Positions 27,798-37,172 of a DNA stretch of 64,000 bases are shown here, one piece after another. The notes under the pieces were generated by a model. It was not told where the DNA came from and ran no database searches. It saw only the letters and a list, made by a program, of their open reading frames with translations. The stretch lies in assembly GCA_050257855.1 (NCBI GenBank), contig JBLMXQ010000093.1, positions 16,706 to 80,705 on the forward strand, in the 5' to 3' direction. The translations under genes were made by a program, and so were the position numbers. The stretch's first letter is position 1. Every line of letters begins with the position of its first letter. The DNA is from JBLMXQ01 sp050257855. Its GTDB lineage: Bacteria; Acidobacteriota; Vicinamibacteria; Vicinamibacterales; CAVVIG01.

Positions 27798-28805
27798 TCA
27801 CGTCGACCGCGCATCCGCAGCCGCGGCGTTCGTACGCGCCACCTCGATGTTGCGCCGCATCCCGCCGACCTTCGCGCGCCGCATGGCCGTGCCGCGCAAT
27901 CCCTCGGCGAGCGCCTCGTCCGAACGACCCGCGAGATCGTCGATGGTCACTCCGTCCCACGCCGGACGCGGCTGCCAGGCGGGATCGTCCGAGCGCGCCG
28001 CATGCTGGTTCCAGGGGCAGACCTCCTGGCAGATGTCACAGCCGTAGACGTGCGATCCGACGGCTGCGCGCCATTCGTCGGGAATCGGACCGCGCTGCTC
28101 GATCGTGAGATACGAGATGCAGCGGCGTGCGTCGAGCTCGCCGGGCGCCACGATCGCCCGCGTCGGGCACGCGTCGATGCAGAGCGTGCACGTGCCGCAC
28201 TGGTCGAAGGCCGGCTCGTCGGGCGCGAGCGGCAGGCTGGTGATGATCTCGCCGAGAAAGAGCCAGGACCCGAGCGTCGGGTGGATGACGCACGTGTTCC
28301 TGCCGATCCAGCCGATGCCGGCGTGCTGCGCGTACACGCGCTCCTGCACCGGACCGGTGTCGACGTACGCCCGCGCGTCGAACGGCTGCTCGACGCGCGT
28401 CCGCAGCCAGTCGAGCAGCGCATCGAGGCGCGCGCCGATCACGTCGTGGTAGTCGTCTCCCCACGCGTACCGCGAGATCCGCGCGCGCGCCGGATCGGCG
28501 CACTCGATCGAGTACGGGCGCGCGACGTTGTACACGGTGCCCGTCACGATGACCGACCGCGCCGACGGCAGGACGGCGCGCACGTCGGCCCGGCGATCCG
28601 CCGATCGAGTCAAATACGCCATCTCGCCGGCGTACCCGCGCGCGAGCCACTGCGCGAACGCACCGAGCTCCGGCAGATCGCCGGCCGGCGCGATGCCGCA
28701 CGCGTCGAAGCCGAGCTCGCGCGCCCTTGCCTTCACGTCTGCCGCACTGACGCTCACGACCCCAGTTACCCCGCTCCGATCGGGTGACGCCTCGCGCTCC
28801 GGCAC
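27798..28805 (-). CDS. queG: Epoxyqueuosine reductase
   Basis: Catalyses the last step of queuosine synthesis in tRNA, reducing epoxyqueuosine with cobalamin and Fe-S clusters. Seen: VKARARELGFDACGIA, the YVDTGPVQERVYAQHAGIGWIGRN core, and two 4Fe-4S motifs, CGTCTLCIDACPT and CDICQEVCPWN. The 335 aa length is near normal. The start could lie ~18 codons later (VSVSAADVKARA...). The C-terminus RAKVGGMRRNIEVAR is intact. Six nt downstream begins the glycosylase remnant. Confidence 0.96.
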   Translation of the reverse strand: MPEREASPDRSGVTGVVSVSAADVKARARELGFDACGIAPAGDLPELGAFAQWLARGYAGEMAYLTRSADRRADVRAVLPSARSVIVTGTVYNVARPYSIECADPARARISRYAWGDDYHDVIGARLDALLDWLRTRVEQPFDARAYVDTGPVQERVYAQHAGIGWIGRNTCVIHPTLGSWLFLGEIITSLPLAPDEPAFDQCGTCTLCIDACPTRAIVAPGELDARRCISYLTIEQRGPIPDEWRAAVGSHVYGCDICQEVCPWNQHAARSDDPAWQPRPAWDGVTIDDLAGRSDEALAEGLRGTAMRRAKVGGMRRNIEVARTNAAAADARST

Positions 28806-28807
28806 CG

Positions 28808-31543
28808 CTAGTGACGCGCGACGAGCTGGCGCAGCACGTACGGCAGGATGCCGCCGTGGCGGAACGCCTCGAGCTCCTCCGGCGTGTCGATGCGCGCGAC
28901 CGCCTGGAACACAATCGGCGCGGTCTCGCCCTGCGCGCGCACCGTCACCCGCGCACGCGGCGTCAGTCCGGCCGCAATTCCCACGAGGTCGTAGCGCTCG
29001 CGTCCGGTCAGTCCGAGCGACGCTGCCGTCGCTCCGCCCTCGAACTGCAGCGGCAGGACCCCCATGTTCACCAGATTGCTCCGGTGGATGCGCTCGAAAC
29101 TCTCCGCGACGACCGCGCGCACGCCGAGCAGCAGCGTCCCTTTCGCCGCCCAGTCGCGCGACGAGCCGGAGCCGTACTCCTTGCCGGCGACGACCAGCAG
29201 CGGGACGCCGGCGTCCCTGTACTTCATCGCGGCGTCGTAGATGGTCATCACCTCGCCGCCCGGCTGGTACGTGGTCCAGCCGCCCTCGGTGCCGGGCGCC
29301 ATCTGGTTGCGCAGCCGCACGTTCGCAAACGTGCCGCGCACCATCACCTCGTGGTTGCCGCGGCGCGCCCCGTACGAGTTGAAGTCGCGCGGCTCGACGC
29401 CCTGCCCGATCAGGTACTTCCCGGCCGGGCTGTCCTTCTTGATGGACCCGGCCGGCGAGATGTGGTCGGTGGTAATGCTGTCGCCGAGCAGCGCGAGGAC
29501 GCGCGCCCCGGTGATGTCGGCCAGCGGCCGCGGCTCGAGGCTCACTCCTTCGAAGAACGGCGGGTTCCGGATGTACGTCGAGCTGGCATCCCAGTCGAAC
29601 CGGTCGCCGGTCGGAACCGGCAGCGACTGCCAGCGCTCGTCCCCGCGGAAGACGTCGGCGTACTGCTCGCGGAACATGTCGGCGCTGACGGCGTGCAGCA
29701 ACGTGTCCTGAATCTCGCGCCCGGTCGGCCAGATGTCGCGCAGGTAGACCGGCTGGCCGCCGCGCGAGACGCCGAGCGGCTCCCCGGTCAGGTCCAGCGT
29801 CATCCGGCCGGCAATGGCGTAGGCCACGACGAGCGGCGGCGACGCCAGGTAGTTGGCGCGCACCTGCTGCTGGATACGCCCCTCGAAGTTGCGGTTCCCG
29901 CTCAGCACGGACGCGACGACGAGATCCCGCGATTCGATCTCGGCCGAGACGTCATCCGGCAGCGGGCCGCTGTTGCCGATGCACGTGGTGCAGCCGTAGC
30001 CGACCAGGCTGAAGCCGAGTTCGTCGAGATACGGCTGGAGCCCCGACTTGCGCAAATACTCCGTGACCACTTTGGAGCCGGGGGCGAGACTGGTCTTCAC
30101 CCACGGCTGCCGGCGCAGCCCGAGCTCGACCGCCTTCTTCGCCAGCAGGCCGGCCCCGATCATCACGCTGGGATTCGACGTGTTGGTGCAGCTCGTAATC
30201 GCCGCGATCACGACGGCGCCATGATCGATCTGCGCCACGGCCGGCTCGGCGACTGCGGCCGCGGCGCCGCCCCGGCTCGCCGACGCGCGCGCTGACCCGC
30301 CGGCTTCCGCGCCCTTCTTCGACGAGGCCGCCTGCAGCCCCGCGAGCGCCTGCTGAAAGCCGCGGCTGGCGTCCTTCAGGGCGACGCGGTCCTGCGGCCG
30401 GCGCGGCCCCGCGAGGCTCGGCTCCACGGCCGAGAGATCGAGCTCGATCGTCTCCGAGTAGGCGGGCTCCGGCGAGGCGGCGGAACGGAACAGCCCCTGC
30501 GCCTTCGCGTACGCCTCGACGAGCTGAATCCGCGCGGCGTCGCGGCTCGTCAGCCGCAGGTAGTCGAGCGTCATCGCGTCGATCGGGAAGATCGCGATCG
30601 TCGCGCCGTACTCGGGGCACATGTTGCCGAGCGTCGCCCGGTCGGCAATCGTCAGGTGCTCGAGGCCGGGGCCGTAGAACTCCACGAACTTGCCGACGAC
30701 GCCGACCTTGCGGAGGCGCTCGGTGATGGTCAGCACGAGATCGGTGGCCGTCACGCCCTCGAGGAGCCGGCCCGTCAGGCGGAAGCCGAGCACCTGCGGA
30801 ATGAGCATGGAGATCGGCTGGCCCAGCATCGCCGCCTCGGCCTCGATGCCGCCGACGCCCCATCCCACCACGCCGAGGCCGTTCACCATCGTCGTGTGCG
30901 AGTCGGTGCCGACGAGCGTGTCCGGGTACGCCAGCACGCCGTCCGGCGTGTCGTCGGAAACGACCACGCGCGCCAGGTACTCGAGGTTCACCTGGTGGAC
31001 GATGCCGGTGTCCGGCGGCACGACGCGGAAGTTGCGGAACGCGTTCTGACCCCAGCGCAGGAAGGCGTAGCGCTCTCTGTTGCGCGAGAACTCGAGCTCG
31101 GCGTTGAGCTGGAAGGCATCGGCGCGGTTGAAGTAGTCGACCTGGACCGAATGGTCGATGACGAGTTCCACCGGCTGGAGCGGGTTGACCCTGTTCGGAT
31201 CGCCGCCGAGCCGCACGATGCCGTCACGCATCGCGGCGAGGTCGACGACCGCGGGAACGCCGGTGAAATCCTGCAGCAGCACGCGCGCCGGCGCGAAGGC
31301 GATCTCCTTCTGCGCGCCGCTCCGGAGGTCCCAGCGCGCGAGCACCTCGATGTCCGCCGCCGTGACGAACCGGCCGTCCTCGTGGCGCAGCAGGTTCTCC
31401 AGCAGGATCTTCAAGGAGTACGGCAGGCGCGCAATCCCGCCGAAACCCCGGGCCTCGAGTTTCGCGAGGCTGAACAAGTGGACGTCGCGGCCGCCGACGG
31501 AGATGGCCGATCGCGTACCGAAGGTGTCGGAAGAAGTCGTCAT
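28808..31543 (-). CDS. acnA: Aconitate hydratase A
   Basis: A TCA-cycle enzyme interconverting citrate and isocitrate with a 4Fe-4S cluster. It is 911 aa. Cluster ligands lie in ITSCTNTSNPSVM and GYGCTTCIGNSGPL. Late motifs LALLGDSITTDHISPAG and YGSGSSRDWAAKG are typical of AcnA/IRP-type enzymes. The frame is open to 31924 but would run into the amtB region. The start at 31543 (MTTSSDTFGTRS...) has GAGGAA about 10 nt upstream. The linker ~500-540 (KKGAEAGGSARASASRGG) is longer and more Ala/Gly-rich than usual. Confidence 0.96.
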   Translation of the reverse strand: MTTSSDTFGTRSAISVGGRDVHLFSLAKLEARGFGGIARLPYSLKILLENLLRHEDGRFVTAADIEVLARWDLRSGAQKEIAFAPARVLLQDFTGVPAVVDLAAMRDGIVRLGGDPNRVNPLQPVELVIDHSVQVDYFNRADAFQLNAELEFSRNRERYAFLRWGQNAFRNFRVVPPDTGIVHQVNLEYLARVVVSDDTPDGVLAYPDTLVGTDSHTTMVNGLGVVGWGVGGIEAEAAMLGQPISMLIPQVLGFRLTGRLLEGVTATDLVLTITERLRKVGVVGKFVEFYGPGLEHLTIADRATLGNMCPEYGATIAIFPIDAMTLDYLRLTSRDAARIQLVEAYAKAQGLFRSAASPEPAYSETIELDLSAVEPSLAGPRRPQDRVALKDASRGFQQALAGLQAASSKKGAEAGGSARASASRGGAAAAVAEPAVAQIDHGAVVIAAITSCTNTSNPSVMIGAGLLAKKAVELGLRRQPWVKTSLAPGSKVVTEYLRKSGLQPYLDELGFSLVGYGCTTCIGNSGPLPDDVSAEIESRDLVVASVLSGNRNFEGRIQQQVRANYLASPPLVVAYAIAGRMTLDLTGEPLGVSRGGQPVYLRDIWPTGREIQDTLLHAVSADMFREQYADVFRGDERWQSLPVPTGDRFDWDASSTYIRNPPFFEGVSLEPRPLADITGARVLALLGDSITTDHISPAGSIKKDSPAGKYLIGQGVEPRDFNSYGARRGNHEVMVRGTFANVRLRNQMAPGTEGGWTTYQPGGEVMTIYDAAMKYRDAGVPLLVVAGKEYGSGSSRDWAAKGTLLLGVRAVVAESFERIHRSNLVNMGVLPLQFEGGATAASLGLTGRERYDLVGIAAGLTPRARVTVRAQGETAPIVFQAVARIDTPEELEAFRHGGILPYVLRQLVARH

Positions 31544-31585
31544 CGAATGAGTTCCTCGAAGGACCGGAAATACCGACCGTCGACC

Positions 31586-31615
31586 ATCGTACTCGCCGGG
31601 ACGACACGGGGGCAA
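31586..31615 (-). promoter_or_regulatory. Candidate sigma70-type promoter of acnA
   Basis: TTGCCC (31615-31610), 18-nt spacer and TACGAT (31591-31586). The transcript would start near 31579 and carry a 36-nt leader with a ribosome binding site. This contrasts with the leaderless genes elsewhere in the window. Confidence 0.4.
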
Positions 31616-31649
31616 CCAAGCCTGCTCGTGGCTCATATTCCGTGCATAG

Positions 31650-31669
31650 TTGGCACTATTATTGTGCCA
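31650..31669 (+). promoter_or_regulatory. Sigma54-like promoter of amtB
   Basis: TTGGCACT (31650-31657), 4 nt, then TTGT (31662-31665) matches the -24/-12 pattern TTGGCACG-N4-TTGC except for the last base and one other. Sigma54 control fits an ammonium transporter. The same bases form an inverted repeat TGGCAC/GTGCCA with a 7-nt loop, so a plain operator is the alternative. Confidence 0.45.
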
Positions 31670-31712
31670 TTGAGCGGGCTGTTGGCCAAAACATGAACTA
31701 GTGAACGACAGC

Positions 31713-31743
31713 TTGTGCACGCTTTGCACAATTCGTGTATCAT
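31713..31743 (+). promoter_or_regulatory. 7-bp inverted repeat and -10 box before amtB
   Basis: TTGTGCA (31713-31719) and TGCACAA (31725-31731) form a perfect inverted repeat with a 5-nt loop. TATCAT (31738-31743) lies 8 nt before the ATG at 31752. Together they suggest a second, sigma70-type start with an operator. Confidence 0.4.
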
Positions 31744-31751
31744 CATGCCCC

Positions 31752-33122
31752 ATGACGCTGGCCACCGTCCGCCTGACGACCCGCCGCATCCGCACGTTTT
31801 CCGCACTGCCGCTGCTCCTGCTGGGCGCCGTCAGCCTGGCGGCCGTGGCCGTGCACCCGGCGCCGCTCCCGGCTGGCGGCGGTCCGATCGACCGGGGCGA
31901 TGTCGCCTGGATGCTCACCGCCACGGCGCTCGTCCTGTTGATGACCCCGGGCCTCTCGTTCTTCTACGGTGGCATGGTCCGGTCGAAGAACGTTGTCTCG
32001 ACGATGCTGCAGAGCTTCGTGGCGATGGCGGTGATCAGCATCCTCTGGGTGGTGGTCGGATTCAGCCTCGCCTTCGGCGACAGCGTGCACGGGCTCATCG
32101 GCAACCCGGCGACCTACTTCATGTTCACGCACGTCGGCGTCACGACCAGCCGTCTGGCGCCGACCATCCCGCTCATCCTGTTCGCGCTGTTCCAGCTGAA
32201 GTTCGCGATCATCACGCCTGCGCTCATCACCGGGTCGTTTGCCGAGCGCGTGCGGTTCACGAGCTACCTGCTGTTCATGTGCCTGTTCAGCGTGTTCATC
32301 TACTGCCCCTTGGCGCACTGGACGTGGCATCCCGACGGCTTCCTGCACCGGCTCGGCGTGCTGGACTTCGCCGGAGGAACGGTCGTGCACATGTCAGCGG
32401 GACTGGCGGCGCTCGCCGGCGCGCTGACGCTCGGCCGGCGCAGGATCCACGTGGCCAGCGAGACGCACACGCCGGCGAACATACCTTTCGTGATCCTCGG
32501 CACCGGGATGCTCTGGTTCGGCTGGTTCGGCTTCAACGCCGGATCGGCGCTGGCGGCGTCGGGCACGGCCGCGATGGCCTTCGCCACGACGAACACGGCG
32601 TCAGCCGCCGCCGCGCTGGCGTGGATGTTCTTCGACGGCTGGCGCGGGCGGAAGCCGTCGGCTATGGGTGCCTGCGTCGGCGCCGTCGTCGGCCTGGTCG
32701 CCATCACCCCGGCGGCCGGCTACGTGACGGTCGGCGACAGCATCTTCATCGGCACCGTGGCGAGCATCGTCTCGAATTTGATGGTGCACTGGAAGTCGAA
32801 GTCGACGCTCGACGACACGCTCGACGTCTTCCCGTGCCACGGCGTCGGCGGCATGGTCGGGATGCTCCTGACCGGCGTGTTCGCGAAGGACGTCGGGCTG
32901 CTCTCCGGGCACGCGTACACGTTCCTCGTGCACTGCGGCGCGCTCGTGTTCGTCGCGGTCTTCTCCTTCGCCGGCTCGTGGGTGCTCTACAAGGTGACTG
33001 ACTTCGTGATTCCGCTGCGCGTGTCCGAAGAGCAGGAGGAGCTCGGCCTCGATCTGAGCCAGCACGGCGAGGTGATGGAGGAAGCCGCGGCGGCTGCATA
33101 TCCGCTCGCGAAGACGGCGTAG
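31752..33122 (+). CDS. amtB: Ammonium transporter AmtB
   Basis: An inner-membrane ammonium channel of 456 aa with a signal-like first segment (MTLATVRLTTRRIRTFSALPLLLLG). Eleven helices follow. Family motifs: LVLLMTPGLSFFYGGMVRSKN, FAGGTVVHMSAGLAALAGA with a pore His, WFGWFGFNAGSALAASG and DVFPCHGVGGMVGMLLTGVF with the second pore His. The ATG at 31752 is preferred over 31701, which would place 17 cysteine-rich, atypical residues upstream and overlap the promoter. No glnK gene follows, which is unusual. It is convergent with the MocR gene, 4 nt apart. Confidence 0.96.
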   Translation: MTLATVRLTTRRIRTFSALPLLLLGAVSLAAVAVHPAPLPAGGGPIDRGDVAWMLTATALVLLMTPGLSFFYGGMVRSKNVVSTMLQSFVAMAVISILWVVVGFSLAFGDSVHGLIGNPATYFMFTHVGVTTSRLAPTIPLILFALFQLKFAIITPALITGSFAERVRFTSYLLFMCLFSVFIYCPLAHWTWHPDGFLHRLGVLDFAGGTVVHMSAGLAALAGALTLGRRRIHVASETHTPANIPFVILGTGMLWFGWFGFNAGSALAASGTAAMAFATTNTASAAAALAWMFFDGWRGRKPSAMGACVGAVVGLVAITPAAGYVTVGDSIFIGTVASIVSNLMVHWKSKSTLDDTLDVFPCHGVGGMVGMLLTGVFAKDVGLLSGHAYTFLVHCGALVFVAVFSFAGSWVLYKVTDFVIPLRVSEEQEELGLDLSQHGEVMEEAAAAAYPLAKTA

Positions 33123-33126
33123 CGGC

Positions 33127-34650
33127 TCACACGACGCGGACGAGCGTTTCGCCGTCCGTCGCGGTGCGTCCGGCGCCGGCGACCGCCCGCCCGAGGACGC
33201 GGGCAGCGGCGTCGGCGCGCTCGGGCGGCTGCGTGGTGAAGCAGATCCGGAGCTCCTGCGCGCCGCCTCCGTCGACATAGAACGGCTCGCCCGTCAGCAC
33301 CAGCACCGAGTCGGCCAGCGCCTGACGCTGCACGACGCCGGCGCGCGCCCCGCCGCCCAGCCGGCACCACAGGTAGAGTCCGCCGGGCGGGATCGCGAAG
33401 CGCATCGACTCGCTCGCGACGTGCCGATGGAGCGCCTTCACCATGGCATCGCGCCGCCGCCGGTGCTCCGCCCGCAGCGCCACGAGGTGACGGTCCAGCA
33501 CGCCCTCCTCGATCAGCTCGGCGACGACGAGCTGCGACAGGTTCTGCGTGTGCGGATCGACCTGCTGCTTGATCAGCGCGAGCTGATCGACGATGGGACG
33601 GGCCGCCGAGATCCAGCCGAGGCGGAGTCCCGGCGCGAGCATCTTCGAGAAGCTGTTCACGCGGATCACGAGCGATCCGTCCCCGTCCAGCTCGTACAGC
33701 GACGGCGGCGGGTCCGCGCCGAGCGTCAGCTCGCGATATGTGTCGTCCTCGACGATGGGGACCCGGTAGCGTTCGGCGAGCTCGAGCAGCTCGCGCCTCA
33801 GGCGGATGGGCAGCGTCCCGCCCGTCGGATTCTGGAACGTCGGGTTCGTGTAGATCAATTTCGGACGGTAGCGAAGCAGCGACTCTTCCAGCTCGTCGAG
33901 GTCGGCGACGGCGACATCCCAGCCGACCAGGCGGGCGCCGGCGGTCCGGAAGGTCTGGATGGCGCCGAGGTAGCCCGGGCGGTCGACGATCACCGCGTCG
34001 CCGCGATCGATCAGGCAGCGGGCGAGCAGATCGAGCCCCTGCTGCGCGCCGGCAATGGCCATCACGTTGACCGGCGCGGCGCCGAAGCGGTCGGCGATGG
34101 CCTCGCGGAACCGGCCGAGGCCTTCGGTCGGACCGTGGCCCCAGGCCGCGCGCGCCTGGCGCGCCAGGACGCGGGTGACGGCGTCGCGGAACGCGTCGGT
34201 CGGAAAGTGGTCCAGCGCGGGCTCGCCGGCCGCGAGCGAGACGAGGCGGGGATCGGCCGCGTGCCGCACGAGGTCGCGCACGGTCGAATCGACCGACCCG
34301 AGCGCCGCAGCCGACATCTTCCCGCGCCACGCGAACGGCGCGGCGGCGGCATCCGGGCGCGCCGACACGAAGGTGCCGCGGCCCACGTAGCCGCGCACGA
34401 GCCCCCGCGCCTCGAGCTCGCGAAACGCGCGGACGACCGTGGCGCGGCCGACGGCGAGCGCCGCCGCCAGCTCGCGCTCGGGCGGGAGGCGGAAGCCCTG
34501 CGCCAGGCTGCCGCGGGCGATGGCGTGCTCCAGCGTCTCGACCAGCCGCCGGTACATCGGCCGCGTGCGCGGCACCGCCGCCGGCTCCACACCGATCGCG
34601 CGAAACAAACCAATCGTCGATTGGCTCGGTTTCAAAAGGCGCCTTTCCAT
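33127..34650 (-). CDS. MocR/PdxR-type regulator (GntR helix-turn-helix fused to aminotransferase)
   Basis: A PLP-dependent transcription factor. Residues ~30-97 are a GntR winged helix (LPPERELAAALAVGRATVVRAFRELEARGLV). Residues ~135-495 are a fold-type I aminotransferase with PLP lysine K336 in VNSFSKMLAPGLRLGW and conserved YTNPTFQNPTG. It is divergently transcribed from an IlvE-like aminotransferase only 26 nt away, the usual place for a MocR target. An alternative is regulation of PLP synthesis as in PdxR. TAGAAT (34664-34659) ends 8 nt before its ATG, so the leader is about 2 nt. Confidence 0.93.
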   Translation of the reverse strand: MERRLLKPSQSTIGLFRAIGVEPAAVPRTRPMYRRLVETLEHAIARGSLAQGFRLPPERELAAALAVGRATVVRAFRELEARGLVRGYVGRGTFVSARPDAAAAPFAWRGKMSAAALGSVDSTVRDLVRHAADPRLVSLAAGEPALDHFPTDAFRDAVTRVLARQARAAWGHGPTEGLGRFREAIADRFGAAPVNVMAIAGAQQGLDLLARCLIDRGDAVIVDRPGYLGAIQTFRTAGARLVGWDVAVADLDELEESLLRYRPKLIYTNPTFQNPTGGTLPIRLRRELLELAERYRVPIVEDDTYRELTLGADPPPSLYELDGDGSLVIRVNSFSKMLAPGLRLGWISAARPIVDQLALIKQQVDPHTQNLSQLVVAELIEEGVLDRHLVALRAEHRRRRDAMVKALHRHVASESMRFAIPPGGLYLWCRLGGGARAGVVQRQALADSVLVLTGEPFYVDGGGAQELRICFTTQPPERADAAARVLGRAVAGAGRTATDGETLVRVV

Positions 34651-34676
34651 GATCCTTGATTCTACTAGGAGGGGCG

Positions 34677-35588
34677 ATGGACGAGACGATCTACGTCGAC
34701 GGGCGGATGGTGCCGGCGGCCGAGGCCGCGGTCAGCGTGTGCGATCACGGGCTGCTCTACGGCGACGGCGTGTTCGAGGGGATTCGCGCCTACAGCGGAC
34801 GGGTGTTCAGGCTCGATCAGCACATCGAGCGGCTCTTCGCCTCGGCGCGCGCGATCCGGCTGGAGATTCCGGGCACGCCGGACGAGATCGCCGCGGCGGT
34901 CGTCGCGGCCTGCCGCCACAACGACATCGTGGACGGCTACATCCGCCTGGTCGTCACGCGCGGCGCGGGCGATCTGAGCGTGGACCCGCGGTCGTGCCGG
35001 AACCCGCGCGTGATTGTGATCACGCTCGCATCGATGACGGTCCACCGCGACGCCGACAGGGGGCTGCACGTCGTCACGTCGCCGTTCCGCCGCAACGCGC
35101 CCGACGCGACGTCGCCGTCGATCAAGTCGCTCAACTATCTCAACAACGTGCTGGCACGGATCGACGCCAACGACCGTGGAGCCGACGAGGCGCTGCTGCT
35201 CGACGCGCAGGGCTACGTGGCCGAAGCGACCGTGGAGAACTTCTTCATCGTGACGAAGCGCGGGCTCCTGACGCCGCCGACCTCGACGAACCTGGACGGG
35301 ATCACGCGCGCCGCGGTGCTCGAGATCGCCTCCTCGCTGGTCATCCGGTGCGAGGAGCGGTCCTTCACGCTCGTGGACGCCTGGAACGCCGACGAGGCCT
35401 TCCTCTGCGGCACCGCCGCCGAGATCGTGCCGGTCGTCACGATCGACCGGCGTCCGGTCGGCACCGGCCGCCCCGGGCCGGCGACGCTGCGGATTATCGA
35501 CGCGTTCAGGCGCCTCGTGCGCTCCACGGGAACGCCCATCTACCCGGGCGCCGCCGAGTCCGCGGCGGTCGGCGGCTTCCGCGGCTGA
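34677..35588 (+). CDS. ilvE: Branched-chain aminotransferase (class IV)
   Basis: Transfers amino groups between branched-chain amino acids and 2-oxoglutarate. At 303 aa it is typical. VCDHGLLYGDGVFEGIRAY (21-39) and the PLP lysine K150 in SIKSLNYLNNVLA are seen, along with EATVENFFIV and FLCGTAAEIVPV. The start at 34677 is fixed by AGGAGG at 34667-34672. It is the probable target of the divergent MocR regulator. D-amino-acid aminotransferase or aminodeoxychorismate lyase are related class IV options, but the motifs favour IlvE. Confidence 0.92.
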   Translation: MDETIYVDGRMVPAAEAAVSVCDHGLLYGDGVFEGIRAYSGRVFRLDQHIERLFASARAIRLEIPGTPDEIAAAVVAACRHNDIVDGYIRLVVTRGAGDLSVDPRSCRNPRVIVITLASMTVHRDADRGLHVVTSPFRRNAPDATSPSIKSLNYLNNVLARIDANDRGADEALLLDAQGYVAEATVENFFIVTKRGLLTPPTSTNLDGITRAAVLEIASSLVIRCEERSFTLVDAWNADEAFLCGTAAEIVPVVTIDRRPVGTGRPGPATLRIIDAFRRLVRSTGTPIYPGAAESAAVGGFRG

Positions 35589-35627
35589 ACGGCACTCGGC
35601 CCGACCGGCGTCTGCCGGCGGACGCGG

Positions 35628-37172
35628 TCAGGGCCGCGCGGGCATTCGCTCGTCCAGGAACGCCCGCACGACGAGACGGATGTCCTGGTGCCGGCCGTCG
35701 ACCGCGTAGTTCATCGCCTGCATGTCGCCGGCGCTGACGCGCCCGGCGAGCGATTGGATCGCGCGCTTGACTTGAGGGTATTCGAGCAGCGTCTCGGACC
35801 GCGCGATCGGCACGGCGTCGTAGGGCGGAAAGAAATGCCGGTTGTCCTGCAGCCTGGCCAGATCCAGCGCCTTGATCAGGCCGGCGGTCGCGTCGCCGGC
35901 GATCACGTCCACCTGCCGGTCGGCGAGCGCCCGGTAGGTGAGCATGAGGTCCATCGCCCGCGGCGGCGCCGCGAAGCGGAGCCCGTACGCGTTTGCCAGG
36001 CCCGGGTAGCCGTCAGGCCGCTGCAGGAACTCGTAGCCGAACCCGGCCCGCCATCCGGGCGCGACTCGCGCCAGATCCTCGATGGTCCGCAGGCCGAGTC
36101 GCCGCGCGTCGTCCGAGCGCACGAGAATCGCGAACGTGTCGTCGAACCCGAGCGGCGGGAGCAGCGTGCGGCCGGTCCGGGCGTAGAGGCCGCGCAGCGT
36201 CGGGAGGACGGTGCCCGGGTCGGACGGGATGGGCCGATCGAAGACCGCCGACAGCGCGGTGCCCGTGTACTCGACGTAGACATCGACGTCGCCCGTCAGC
36301 AGCGCGCGGTCGCAGATCAGCGTGCCGCCCAGGTTCAGCCGGCGCTCGACCGTCAATCCGGTTTCGCGCTCGATCGTCTGCGCGACGAGCTCGCCGAGCA
36401 CGAGCTGCTCCGTGAAGTTCTTCGAGCCCACCACAATCGCCGCGCGTGACCCGCGCGCGGCGACGCCGGCGGAGACGACCATGGCCGCCGCGACCAGCAT
36501 CGCGACGACGACGGCTCCCCGCCGGCTCCGAGCGCGCCGGCGGGCAGAGAGCTGCCGCTCGGTCCACAGCAGGAAGACATCGACCGCGAGCGCGAGCAGC
36601 GCGGCCGGGATCGCGCCGGCCAGGATGACGGTGCTGTCGACCATCGACAGGCCGCGGTAGATGTACTCGCCGAGTCCGCCCGCGCCGATCGCGGCGGCGA
36701 TCGTCGCCGATCCCACACCGACGACCGCGGCCACGCGGATGCCGGCGACGATCGACGGGACGGCCAGCGGCAGCTCGACGCGGCGCAACAGCTGCCACGG
36801 CGTCATGCCCATCGCGATGCCGGCTTCGAGGACCGCGGGATCGATCCCGGTCAGGCCGGCGATCGTGGTCCGGATGATCGGCAGCAGGCCGTACAGGATC
36901 AACACGACGAGCGCCGCGCGCGCGCCGACACCGCCGACGAGCGGGACCGGCAGCAGGAAGCCGAACATCGCGAGGCTCGGGATGGTCTGCACGATGTTGG
37001 CCGCGCCGACGAGCGGTGCGCTGAGCCGCGGCCGGCGCGCGGCGAAGATGCCGAGCGGCACGCCGGCCGCAATCGCCACGAGCGTGGATGCCGCGACGAG
37101 CAGCACGTGCTGGCCGAAGAGCGTCGCCAGCTCGGTACGATGCGACGACCAGAAGGCGAGGAGGCTAGACAC
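35628..37172 (-). CDS. Osmoprotectant ABC permease fused to substrate-binding domain (OpuB/C type)
   Basis: Imports glycine betaine, choline or related solutes. Residues ~1-215 are the permease, with the EAA-type segment EAGIAMGMTPWQLLRRVELPLAVPSI. One more helix links to a substrate-binding domain (~240-514) that starts VGSKNFTEQLVLGELVAQTIE and includes DVYVEYTGTALSAVF, the usual OpuC binding-protein motifs. Starting at GTG 37172 overlaps the ATPase stop by 8 nt and gives MSSLLAFWSSHRTELATLF. The frame upstream of 37172 is the ATPase gene in another frame. The fusion is known in this family. Confidence 0.92.
   Translation of the reverse strand: MSSLLAFWSSHRTELATLFGQHVLLVAASTLVAIAAGVPLGIFAARRPRLSAPLVGAANIVQTIPSLAMFGFLLPVPLVGGVGARAALVVLILYGLLPIIRTTIAGLTGIDPAVLEAGIAMGMTPWQLLRRVELPLAVPSIVAGIRVAAVVGVGSATIAAAIGAGGLGEYIYRGLSMVDSTVILAGAIPAALLALAVDVFLLWTERQLSARRRARSRRGAVVVAMLVAAAMVVSAGVAARGSRAAIVVGSKNFTEQLVLGELVAQTIERETGLTVERRLNLGGTLICDRALLTGDVDVYVEYTGTALSAVFDRPIPSDPGTVLPTLRGLYARTGRTLLPPLGFDDTFAILVRSDDARRLGLRTIEDLARVAPGWRAGFGYEFLQRPDGYPGLANAYGLRFAAPPRAMDLMLTYRALADRQVDVIAGDATAGLIKALDLARLQDNRHFFPPYDAVPIARSETLLEYPQVKRAIQSLAGRVSAGDMQAMNYAVDGRHQDIRLVVRAFLDERMPARP

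Noticed and set aside
31544..31924. N-terminal extension of aconitase by 127 codons
   Set aside because: It would cover the divergent amtB start. A ribosome binding site and the normal AcnA N-terminus place the start at 31543.
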